From contig RHPI01000797.1 of NCBI GenBank assembly GCA_009103225.1, forward strand, positions 8,384 through 72,383: DNA of 64,000 nt. Direction: 5' to 3'. This DNA is from Chlorokybus atmophyticus (lineage: Eukaryota; Streptophyta; Chlorokybophyceae; Chlorokybales; Chlorokybaceae). Positions 24,539-35,102 of the stretch are shown piece after piece. The notes under the pieces were generated by a model, which was not told the origin of the DNA, did no database searches, and saw only the letters and a list, made by a program, of their open reading frames with translations. Within the stretch, counting starts at the first letter, position 1. The number at the start of each line of letters is the position of its first letter. The translations under genes were made by a program, and so were the position numbers.

Positions 24539-26852
24539 GCTTTGCCTCTTATTGTGGCGGTAATCTGGCAGCTGATAGGCCTGAGTTTGCGCTGACGTGT
24601 TGTGCTGACTATTTAGCCACGTTGATGTCAAGGTTGCCGCCATCGCCGTATGAGCAGCAGCACACCTTGTGGTTGTTGTTGCGCTGGTTTGAGGCGAGGT
24701 TGCTAGCGCCCGCTGCGTTGTTGAGGTTGTGTTGGTGGGCGGTAGTGCGCCTCGGCCAGCATGACCGTCTCCGGGGTAGGCGCCCTGTGACCCCTTTGTT
24801 GCAATTGTTGTTTTGCCCTACCTATGTTTAGTACCATACATAATGTTGGGGTCTGTTGCTCGCCTATGTGTGCTTGTGAATGGGCTGCTGCAAGTGTGCA
24901 TGCATGTATGTGTGTGGCGTGTGTGTGTGTGTGTGTGCTTGTGTGTTCCTCCGCAATGCTGACTTGACTGTGCGTGTGCATGCAGATGACAGATGGACAG
25001 CGCCATGGCGATGAGCCGCCGGTTGAGGCCCCCCCCACAGCGCATGACGGAGCAACGTGCGCCTTGCCTGCCTTTGGTCACCATGGACGAAGACAATACC
25101 ATGGCGCTGTATAACGTGGGCAAGGGGTCGGAGAAGTGCATGTGGTATGGCGATGTAGCTGGTGGCGGGGATGAGGGGTACGTTCAGGTGCTGCACAAAA
25201 GATGGCAAGGCTGCACATATGGCCATGGTGATCTGAGGCCAAATGAATCTCGGTCAGAGTCAACGGGGGCGTGCAGCTTGACATGAGTGAGTGCGAGGAG
25301 AGGGGACACGCCCGTCAAGGGCGCGTGTGACGCTTGCCTACCGACCCCATCCCACCCATGACCAAGACCATGGTCAACCTGGGTATTTCTGGTTTCCTTG
25401 CCATCCGCGCAGTGTTTGAGCACAGATTGAAGACCCCCACTGGCTGCAGTTTCGCAAGTGGTAATGTTGTGGGCGCTGGCGTCGATGAGGTGGTTGACTA
25501 CTGCACTCTGTTGAGGGGCGCCTTTCACTACCCCTACCCTTACAATCAAGTCCCCCCTCCACCAGCATCCCCCACCATGTCTCCTGAATCTTCCCCTCCC
25601 CACTCTCCACCAGCATCCCCACGCGAGGCTCCACTAACACCCCCACCTCAGGCTCCACCTCAACGCAAGGGCAGACCCCTGGAGTCTGCTCCTCCTGCCA
25701 AGGCCAAAAAGCGTGCCAAGGCAGAGCCCCCTCCACAGGCAGGACCTTGAAGCTGTGCACTTGTGCACAGTTTTGTGTAGTAAGTGTTCTGTGCTGTGCG
25801 TGCATGGCCAAATGGGTGAGGCTATGCAAGTAAGGTGTATAATTGCATGGCCTGGTCTGAGGCTTTGCTGTTGGGTGCATGTGTGCATGGCTGGTCTGAG
25901 GTTTTGCATGTTGGGTGCATGTGTTGTGCGGATGTGTAGGGTGACATACTGTCAGCTGACTCTAGCCCTGTACACTTGCCCCCTTAACAAAGCCTTGTAA
26001 AGTGGATGAGGATGTTGCTATGTTGTTTACTGGTGTACTTGTACAATGGCAGCTGCTAGACACGCGCTACCCACATGCATGAAGCACAAGGACGTCCGGT
26101 GGCATTGCGTCGCAATGTGCATTGCGCTTATATACATATGCAGAACCAACTGCGCTCGAGGCTTGTCAAGGCGGTATGCATGCTATGCCTAACTTGCATT
26201 GCTACGCATGCGTGCTCTGGCTGCTGCCTTTACATTGAGCAGTGTGCGAGCTGGACCTGGTGCTGCCACAGAGGCTTCCACTGCGCGGTTGGCCAGTTGC
26301 ATCTCTGATGCAGTTGGGGACATGGACTTCACGCGGTAGGCATGTAGACTCCCGATTGGACTCTGCATTGGGGTGAGATGTTGCAGTGGGCTATCTAAGC
26401 ACATGGCATTCTAAACTTGAGTAATGAGGTCAATGATGCATGCCCTAGGACCACTTGCAGTGTTGATGTGTGTTGGTCCAGCATGTTGTGTGGCATTGGT
26501 TTGGCTTAATATTTTCGGCTGCTTGGCCAATTCTTCCTCCTGCTTGGCATGTTGTCTTTGCGATGCTGCCAGGTCTCTCGTGCCTTAGCAGCATCTCTCT
26601 GTGCCTTGGCAGCCTATCTCTGCGCAACAACAACAGCCTTCTTACTGGCCAGCTCTGCCTTCTTGGTGACTGCTTCTAGTCTGCGTGCTTCCACAGCTGC
26701 CTCCTTAGCTAAGGCCTCCTCCTTCTTCGCCTTGGGTGCCCTAATGGACTCCACTGACGTCAGACATGCAGCGCCCGAGAGCTGAGGAACCTTGGTCTTC
26801 TTCTCTCGCCATCCACCACTAGCAGGATGTTGCTGCTGCACCCCGACATTGT
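24539..26852. repeat. Repeat block, copy 1 (2,314 bp)
   Basis: This block recurs at 35,329-37,642 in the same orientation. The offset is constant at 10,790 bp and I found no difference by eye, including in the GT microsatellite near 24,915. It holds an unassigned plus-strand frame and the 3' end of the pogo-like transposase. Here the sequence continues into that transposase beyond 26,852, so copy 1 looks like the native context. Confidence 0.9.
25358..25750 (+). CDS. Unassigned ORF in repeat block copy 1, Pro-rich and basic C-terminus
   Basis: Open frame from an ATG at 25358 to TGA at 25750, about 130 residues. The first half is globular-looking (MVNLGISGFLAIRAVFEHRL, GAGVDEVVDYCTLLRGAF). 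The second half is Pro-rich (PPPPAS, SPPHSPPASP) and ends in a Lys/Arg patch, AKKRAKAE, like a nuclear signal. More plus-strand coding may lie upstream: CADYLATLMSRLPPSPYEQQ at about 24,600 and KGSEKCMWYGDVAGGGDEGY at about 25,120. I do not recognise the family. It converges with the transposase remains at 26.6 kb and could be a second protein of the same element. Confidence 0.35.
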   Translation: MTKTMVNLGISGFLAIRAVFEHRLKTPTGCSFASGNVVGAGVDEVVDYCTLLRGAFHYPYPYNQVPPPPASPTMSPESSPPHSPPASPREAPLTPPPQAPPQRKGRPLESAPPAKAKKRAKAEPPPQAGP

Positions 26853-29261
26853 TGTTGTTGCTGTAAAAGTTATTAGCAACTATGCATCCTCGCAAGTTTT
26901 TTTGCAAAGTGATGTTGATGCTGCTGTTGTTGTTGTTGATGGTTATGGTGTTGTGGTTGTTGGTGGAGGTGCTTGCAAGAGACTAATTCTCCTTTTCGGA
27001 TGGGCTGTCCTCGTCCTCGTCCTCAGTGGCATCAGAGTCAGCGTCCTTGTCATACGGCACAGGAACCCCTTTGCCATCAAGAGAAGGACTTCCAAACTCA
27101 TGCTGGTCTTGGGCATGAGCCAGATCAGGTGTCAACGTCGTCCACTGCGGGCCTCTCCATCTCAGGTACTCTGCTCTGTCCGCTGCATGAACATTAACTG
27201 GCCAAACGCCTGCTCGCACATGTTGGGTTAGCATTTATTGCCTGCAGTGCGTGAAACTCAAGGCATGGCAGCTGCACATATTTCGTGGTACATGTCTTCT
27301 TTTATGCGCTCACAATGTTGGCTGGTGTCATGGTATAGATGGCTTGGCAGTCAGCTTTAAAAACTTCATCCTAGTGATTGGGCAGGTGGGTTCTTAAATG
27401 CGCCAAGCTAAGAACTCTGAGCGATAGTGCTGCTTGAGACTTTTAAAGCAGCTCACGTCCAACACCTGCAGGCAAGTGCACTATGTTATACAATATAGGC
27501 TATAAGGTGGCACACAGCAACTCACAAACACGTGCAACTTGCCTGCATTAGGTGGGTTATATAAGCTGAGAAAGAGAAAGAGCATGTGTACACCCTTGTT
27601 GCGTGTCTCTTCTCCAGCAAATCGGGGTTCATGCGGGAAGAGTGACCAATAACAGCAGCACAGACTTCTCCATACTCACCCCATCAGGTACCAGGTCAAT
27701 GAAGCCACTCAGCAAAGGTCATGTAAGCGTTCTCTTGCATCCGCATCCAGCTGCCATAAGTTCCCAGTTGCACATAGTTCTCTGTGTAGCGACTGCCCTT
27801 CAGTATGTACTGTGGCGCCATCCACTGCCCTACTCCATTAACACAGGCCATGACAGTCATGTGGTCTTCGCTCTTCACTTAGTTGTAGTAGGGGTTTTTG
27901 AACCGCTTCTTACATATGACCTTCACTGTGCTTGCAGAATAGAACACCATTCTGTAACCTCCCAGCAAACGCACACAATTCATGCATAACTGCCATCACG
28001 AATTGGGATAAATTGTGACAGACCTCACTCATGGTAGTGTTTTTTACTACCATAGCCTAGTGGTCGGGCCCCAATTGTTACAATGGTAACGGAGCTTGAC
28101 GTCTCAGGTTTTATTCCCGTAGGGGACTGAGGCAGATCTAAGGCAAAAACATTTGGGGCGGCTTGCCCTAGGCTGGGCGCGGGATCACGACCTGCGCGCC
28201 GAGCCAATTCAACCTAAGGTCGCGTGAGCGGTCGCGGCTCGATGGCAGGTCGCGTGGTGAGGATGGCCGTTCGGTCGGTCAGGACCGTTCGTGGGCCGGA
28301 TCCAACAGGCCGCGGGCAGACCGATTGTGCTATGGTTGCAAACACGGCGTCGTGGGCTAGCACCTCATTGGATTATGAGGAACTTATGGATTGGATTGGG
28401 GAGGAATGTCATAAATTGGGATAAATTGCGACAGACCTCACTCATGGTAGTGTCTTTTACTACCATAGCCTAGTGGTCGGGCCCCAATTGTTACAACTGC
28501 CCACCAACATTGTAGCATTCACCTAGGTTATCTGACTCAAGCCCTGTCTCATCCGCGTTCCCCCCCGATGCGGGTGGGATTGTCAATGCCAAGTTCTTCC
28601 AATGTCTTGATATACAGGTCAATAAAAGCTTGCACTTTTTCCCTTGTACACGCCCGCCACCTCCGGCGATTAAAACCCTCTGCCACCCTAATGGCGAGCT
28701 GGTGCCTGGCCATCAGTAAACGCAACCAGCTGTAACCGGGCAGGCCTTTGGGATTAAAGCGCTTCATGCGCTCGTCTCGCAGCATATGTACAACCTGTGC
28801 ACAGGCATGTTGGTCAGTCGCCATTATACATGCAGTAAACGCAACTGCAAACCACAAAGTACATATCAAAACAGTGCCACCCTTGTTATAGCCCACTTGT
28901 TGTCGGCACACCTGTTGATCCAACCCACCAGCTCCAACTCTTCGGCCTTTGTGAGCACTAGAGGACGTACCATGCTTCTCAGAAGCTGTTATTTCTGAGG
29001 GGAGCAATAATAGTCAAAAAGCGTGGACTTGGGCACACCATGCTTCGCGGAGGCAATTAAAAAGCTCATGCCACACAGCACTTCATCAATAGCCACGCTG
29101 ATATTCATGATTAGGCCTTTGCCTTGGTAGTTGATGCACTGCATGCCCTTGCGCCTAGTAGTGCCCACAATGCTACGCAATGCTGCCTTACTCCATTCAT
29201 AATGATGAGTGGTTGGGAAAGGTGCAAAACGTGTACTGCAGACTCTGTTGCAACCTAGCAT
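26500..29261 (-). pseudogene. Decayed pogo/Tigger-like DDE transposase
   Basis: The minus strand shows, in order: a psq-type helix-turn-helix with HGVPKSTLFDYY (about 29,020); RPLVLTKAEELELVGWINRC; a CENP-B-type domain (about 28,580-28,790) with GLPGYSWLRLLMARHQLAIR; NADETGLESDNLG (about 28,520-28,560) holding the first catalytic Asp; SEDHMTVMACVNGVGQWMAP (27,870); FIDLVPDGVSMEKS then RMNPDLLEK; LDVSCFKSLKQHYR (about 27,450); an acidic stretch; and a Lys/Glu/Ala coiled coil (about 26,500-26,800). Breaks: an in-frame TAA at 28,989-28,991, a shift at a run of seven G just before NADETG, a small deletion near 27,640 that removes the expected LLLDN catalytic Asp, a stop at 26,614 inside the coil, and a TRIM-like insertion at 28.0-28.5 kb. 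The element is dead. Introns may explain some frame changes, but not all. Confidence 0.85.
28001..28495. mobile_element. TRIM-like miniature LTR element inside the transposase relic
   Basis: Two 82-bp direct repeats (28001-28082 and 28414-28495) differ at about two positions and both end in CAATTGTTACA. The match can be extended left with gaps to TG starts at 27991 and 28407, giving repeats of about 90 bp with TG...CA ends. One base after the left repeat is TGGTAACGGAGC (28084-28095), close to the initiator-Met tRNA primer site used by plant LTR elements. Just before the right repeat is a purine tract, GGGGAGGAA (28398-28406). The 330-bp interior has no coding frame of note. Size and parts match TRIMs, non-autonomous LTR retrotransposons copied by a larger relative. 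The target duplication is unclear: AACTGCC occurs at 27988-27994 and 28495-28501, but this does not fit the TG start. Confidence 0.75.
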
Positions 29262-29760
29262 TGAAGTGGTCTCCTACGCACAACACCACAGTCAACAACA
29301 TGTGCACCAGGCCAGTGCAGCGCGGGCAGCAACAATGCGCGGCATGAGACTTAGCTTCGCTGAGCCTAGCATACAGTATGAGGAACATGACACCAGCAAC
29401 ACCGCAGTAATACGACACAGCCCTGGACTTGTATGCATGCATGTATACTGCCATTGCACACTTGCATACCTCCACTTCATCAGCGTCATCTTGTGTGCAG
29501 GGTGCGGAGCGTGTGAACATCGTGTCTGGTGCCAAGTCTTGTACACTTGCATCAACACATGCACATACCTTACTACCACATCCACAAGACCCTACAACAC
29601 CCCACCAAGTCTGCTAGCACGCCCAACCGCCACCCAACGCCAACAACTTACAAATGCACAGTGCCATTCTCACTATGCCAGAAAAACTGCCACAACGCAC
29701 TTCTACATTGCCCGCCACAAGTTTCAAATTACTAACTTCTTAGCAAAATCTTTTTAAGGC
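29262..29760. other. Flank upstream of the transposase relic, no gene seen
   Basis: Moderately AT-rich sequence upstream of the transposase N-terminus. A long plus-strand frame covers part of it, but it is Thr/His-rich without any recognisable motif. I could not fix terminal inverted repeats of the element. Confidence 0.4.
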
Positions 29761-32700
29761 GACGAACCACAAGAGTAGAATATTGCGCAGAGCCATTGCA
29801 CGCCACCAGCGGACTAGGGCAATAAATCCTTAAGCCTGCAAAGTCAATGCAACCGTGGTAATCATTAAAAGTGCAACACTTGATGGTTTGCCGTGGCGCC
29901 AATACTCATCCAATCAGCTCACAACTTGGTACAGAGGCAGGATTGGTCAATGCCTACACGACAAACTTGGAAGCACTCGATTTAATTGCAAAATGCCACA
30001 TCCACAGCGTCGCAAGTAAGTACTATCGTTAGTCGTCTGAGATTAGGTAATCGTTCGGCTTTACGTGGACTTACCCTAGCTACCATTGCATGTTTGATGT
30101 GTGTACAGCAACATGGTGAAACACTCACAACATAATAACTTTTAATGTCAATCATGTATGCAGAATGTTTGCATATTGTCTCATACATCGCGTACATTTA
30201 TACAACATACCGCGACATAGCAAACTCTGTGATGTTAATTGAAATTGTGTCACATTTGTGGCCTTATATTAATTGTACGCAACATTGCAATGTGAAGCTA
30301 AGCATGATACTATCAACAAGTAGCTAGTAATAATAATCAATATTACAATTGTTCATGGTGAAGCTGTAGGTGAATGAGTTACATTAATTTAAACTACAAT
30401 TGGTTATAATGAAGCTTCCGCAGATGAATTAATATTAATACCATAGCTTAGTAAAGTCATCCTTCCGGTCATGAATTGTTAATAGCAATTTACTAAATTA
30501 TTACAGATGTACTTCTTTGACGATAGCAATGTTTCAAATTTGTAATATAGCCACATCATGTATGATATAATATCATACATACGCAAAATGTCGTAAATGT
30601 AATATGTTAATGAATTCAACATCAATAATAACTTATGATAAGTGACATCATGTTATGATGTTATGATAATCAATTATAAACCTACAAGCACGCGAAGATG
30701 GCTAAAGATCGTGAAATTGTTTGATTAGTTGACGTAATTTCAATACATGCGAACGTTATGCATCATCTTTACTTGCTCCCAGAAAGACACGTCAAAGTGG
30801 TGTACGTTATCGGATTGTCTTTACTATTCAAAGTTAGGTATGCATGATAAAAAGCGAGCGCTTTTGCGAATGCATGTTTTGTGCATTGACTTAAAATTAT
30901 TGATGTTGATATATAAATCGATCATAATAGCTTGCAAAGGTTGGACGATGGTTAAGATGGCTGCAGAAGTTGTTGCAAGCGAAAGCCAATGCAGCTTCAC
31001 CCAATATATTATACACGTTGAGGTAGGCCCTAATCAACTTTATGCGCCAACAAGGCGCAACAACCATAGAAGGAGATGCCATCTCAACAGTGTAATGCCA
31101 ACAACCCTGAGATTGTCAAGCTTAACAATCAGCTAATAACTTTTACCATTTCTTTTATGGCTTTTATACCTTGTTTATGCAGATTGTATATTGCAGAAAT
31201 ATGCGAGGCACTCACAAATCGTGAGATAATAATTGGCATAAAAAGTATGCAGCGTTATGGTTTCAGTTACTTGTATGTCACTATAAGAATGCAAAACGGT
31301 TTAAGCTTGGTAAGATCATCTTACCAACTCATGTCTTCGAATATGATATTCGAAGACATGAGTTAGTTAAGACAAAAGAGTTGATCAAGCATGTGAGCAT
31401 ATTGCCAACTTGGTGCTTGCAATGCTTGCAATTGTGCTAACTAGCATTGCAATTCATGGTTGAAGCCAATGCCGTCGTCACTGGAAGGTGTTACGACAAT
31501 TGCGGCGGCCAAGCACGTTTTTAAACAACAACGCTTTGCAGCTCGTGCATCATATGCGCATTACATACAAGTCAAGGTGTGTATGTTGTAGCTTATGTGC
31601 AAATGCTTGTTGTCATTGTAACCTTGCACACGCACTTGTTCTTGAAAAGCTTTTTTCCTAAGATGATCTGTTCGTAAGGGAGCTACAGAAGAAATGTTTG
31701 ATGCTCGTTTTGTGTGGCCATTCCCTGTCGGACCATGATTAGAGTGCGTGGGTACTCAACTCATTGTTGGCGAAATCATCAAGAGATTTAGCTTCTCACT
31801 GACCATGCATGCAGTACTCATATGAGTACTACTCATAGCATGCAAGTTGTCACCGTTCCTCGTTCGAGTACTCGCGTGTTGCTCGAGCATGTTTTATAAA
31901 CATGTTATTACAACTCCGTCATCGTGCTTGTCCAATAGAAAAACATGTTGCTGCGCAAGATGGCCCCTTCATTCCTCTCCTCCCCTGCCTCTACCCCATT
32001 TTTTTTCGCGTTAAGTTGAGTCGATTGTTGGTTGCAGTAGCCATATGTCATAGCGTCACTTGTTTAAGCTCAACAAATTGTGCAAGGGTAAGCTTGTGAC
32101 ATAGCCCCACCAACTGTGTAGGGAGATCTATTGCGAAGAGAGCATGCCTAGGATCGTCCGTGTAACACACAGCGCGGCCGCTAAGGTGGCGCATACAGCA
32201 CGAGTGACATAGGACTGGTGCATCGTGGATGAGGAGTGCATGTGTGTGTGAGGTGTGTGCTATTATAATGATTGCGCCATTATTGGCAATAGTGATGGTG
32301 CATGCGTTTTTAGTCCAGTTTATGCTATAGGCGTAGCCTTCAACATGTTGGTACAAGTATTTAGGTACTGTTTATTGCGGCAGATGCTTGCCAGATGTGA
32401 TTGGAGCTATTTGTTAAATGCTGACTTGTGCAACCAAAGCAACATGCGTGCAAAGCTATATTAAATTTTTCCTCCCCCAGCACCACAGTTGCCCATAGCA
32501 TAGAACTATACGTGCAACATAAAAACTGCCGCTAATCAACCAATGATATTTAATTTTTATAATTGCGCACTTAGTATTTTTACGACACGACGTAAACACA
32601 AGTGCAGATAAGATGTCTCTGAAATTCGAGTATATCATGCTATTCTGCCACAGCTACAATCCAATACACAATTTATCATCTATCAATACATTGCATAACA

Positions 32701-34050
32701 TTATAACATTAACAATGACCAACCGCGATGTGCAACATTGCTAGCCACAGCACCTTACCGTACCCGTAACATGTGGCAAGGATGCATTATTTATTATACA
32801 ATATTAAGTAATTGTTCTCCTGGTAGCGACTTTGGCTATCATGATCTGGTAGTTAAGGCACCAGTTTTATACCATCAATCGCATGCAGAACAACGGTAAT
32901 TGTGTACACACATTCTTGTAAGTGCACACCATTGATCACATCATGTAAGTGCTTACGTATTGCGTGCCATAATATTGTTAATAGTATTTCGATAAAGAAT
33001 TTTGAGTATATCATAATACATTGTAATGAAAGCCTACAAAAGTACTTGCGTGTCTGAACGAGAATCTATGGTATGATGCAACTAGGCTTTACAAGCATCA
33101 TCTTAGGTTAAAGTTATTGTTTAATTGTATCGCTAGCACTTGTATATCTTTAACGCCTTCATCCCATAATCATATTGTTTCGTTCATGTTGCCCATATGT
33201 AGCCATATCTGCCATGCGGTTGCTTCATTTGACTGCAATACGCTTCCGTCAATTTGCAATAAGATGGCATCGCCACCAATCGCAAGGTGTTGTTGATGAT
33301 GCGGTAAGTGAGTTGGTTGTGCACAATTGTCTTGAAGCTGCTTCAAAACAGCGTTGAACATGACGTAACTTATGCTTGCTTTTTGTAACGGCTCTTTGAG
33401 CTCATACAATGTGACAGCCAATACCTCACCTTGTCATGCAATGTTTATATATACTATGCATTGGTACAGAGGGGCGTATACATCATGATGTCACTTTTAC
33501 AAGCACACTCTGTCCCTATTGATGAAGCCTACAACGAACATACAGACCGTCTGTCCTACATATGAATGTTAGCAATATTCATACGCATGACCACAAAAAA
33601 CACTACATAGTTCATTATGCATTTAATAAGTTGTGGTGACGACAGTGCATGTAGCAGTCAGACAAAACACAGACGCTCAGGCTGTCAACTATTGGTGGGA
33701 GTGGTTGACACCATTGCAAGGTCATGTAACTTAGCATGTATTGCTTGCGGCAAGTATACAGCTTATCTGTACTATCACAACAGAGCAGATTATACATCGT
33801 AGTGTGCGTTGTTGTTGCAGCATCCACCTATAAACTACGAGTCGCGCTATGTCGCGATTGTGCATTGAGCTGTGGTAGCAAAACTTGTATCCTACTAGTT
33901 TTGCTTGGTACCAATCAGACAATCACTGTGACATTGTCTATACTAAATGCATTTCCTTCAATGCAAGTTGCCAATGTTCATTGTTACTTGAACATTTAAG
34001 ATGTATTTCACGTTACTACACTTTTCTTTGTTGGGACAGCTTTCTTCACA
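29761..34050. other. AT-rich island with perfect palindromes, no intact gene
   Basis: About 4.3 kb of markedly AT-rich DNA with only short frames. Perfect palindromes lie at 30,558-30,580, 31,326-31,364 and 31,813-31,830. Weak protein-like pieces occur on the minus strand at about 32,050-32,200 (DDPRHALFAIDLPTQLVGLC) and 33,170-33,300 (IGGDAILLQIDGSVLQSNE). The latter faintly recalls Merlin/IS1595-type transposases. Composition matches the Helitron relic at the left end, so this is probably decayed mobile or viral DNA. Confidence 0.45.
31326..31364. repeat. 39-bp perfect palindrome
   Basis: Two 19-bp arms with a single G between them. The left arm begins AACTCATGTCTTCG. It can form a long hairpin or cruciform. 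No further element termini were recognised around it. Confidence 0.9.
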
Positions 34051-34266
34051 ACTTGCTTGCCTTGTGTGGACTTGACTCTGTTTGCCTTGCGTGCAGGCAA
34101 GCCTTCACCTACGCGGACGACCTTCATGTGCTTCTCCGACCTTTTGCCTTTGGCACTGTCACACACAAGCACATGTCGTCACGTGACAACCACTCCAGTA
34201 CTTGAAGTTGAACACGCACGTCACATCAACTCCACGACATTATGTGCATGTCACAATAGTTCAACC

Positions 34267-35071
34267 TCACCTTTTACGCCGAGAGCGACTCGACTTCTTA
34301 ACCTTGCTTGTAGGTTTACCGCTCTCGGCCTCCACATGATATGCGAGTGTGAAGCCCTCTGCATCAACTTCCTTTGCAGCTTCCATGACAACTTCTGGAA
34401 GGACTGCAGCATCCTCTGTAGACTGTGCTGCAGTACTTCCTTCCACTTGCTTCAGCTCAACAATGACTGCGCTCCGGGCCGCATCTTCACTTCTCTTGAT
34501 TGGCAACGGCAGGCTTGCAGCACGCACTCGTGTAAATGTCACCAAGTTACCTGCCAGGATACACAAAACCACATGAGCATGGATTACAGGTATCGCGCAG
34601 ACAACGCGCGCGCGTGCACACATGTACACACAACATGTCACCTGGTTTGGGCAAGTGTCCAATGCACTCGCTGTGGGGTCTATCGCGTGGGGGTGTAAGT
34701 GCGCGCTCCACCACCTCCCTTGACACAAGCGTACCTGATGACATCAATGACATCAATGCCTGTCATGCTTGTTGAGGAAGCCGCACACATACTGACTGCC
34801 TCGCTCAGACACACGCATGCAAGCACTCATCATCCTCATCATCAATTTGAGGGCACATCCACACGCACTCGCGTGCGCAGATGTGCACGAGCACGCAAAA
34901 GCAGACAGGCACACACATACGCATGCGCACACGCACACACAGGTACTCACCAGCTCTGGACAGTCTCCCCACCACACGCGCGGCCTCTTCCCCCGACGCG
35001 GCCCAGCTGGTCGGGTGCCCGGGACTCGTCCGCGGCCTCTCCACTGCCTGCAATATACCATGTACAGTAGT

Positions 35072-35102
<31 letters not shown>

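Noticed and set aside
33170-33421. Merlin/IS1595-like transposase fragment (IGGDAILLQIDGSVLQ)
   Set aside because: Only one short stretch resembles the family, and no second catalytic motif or inverted repeats were found.
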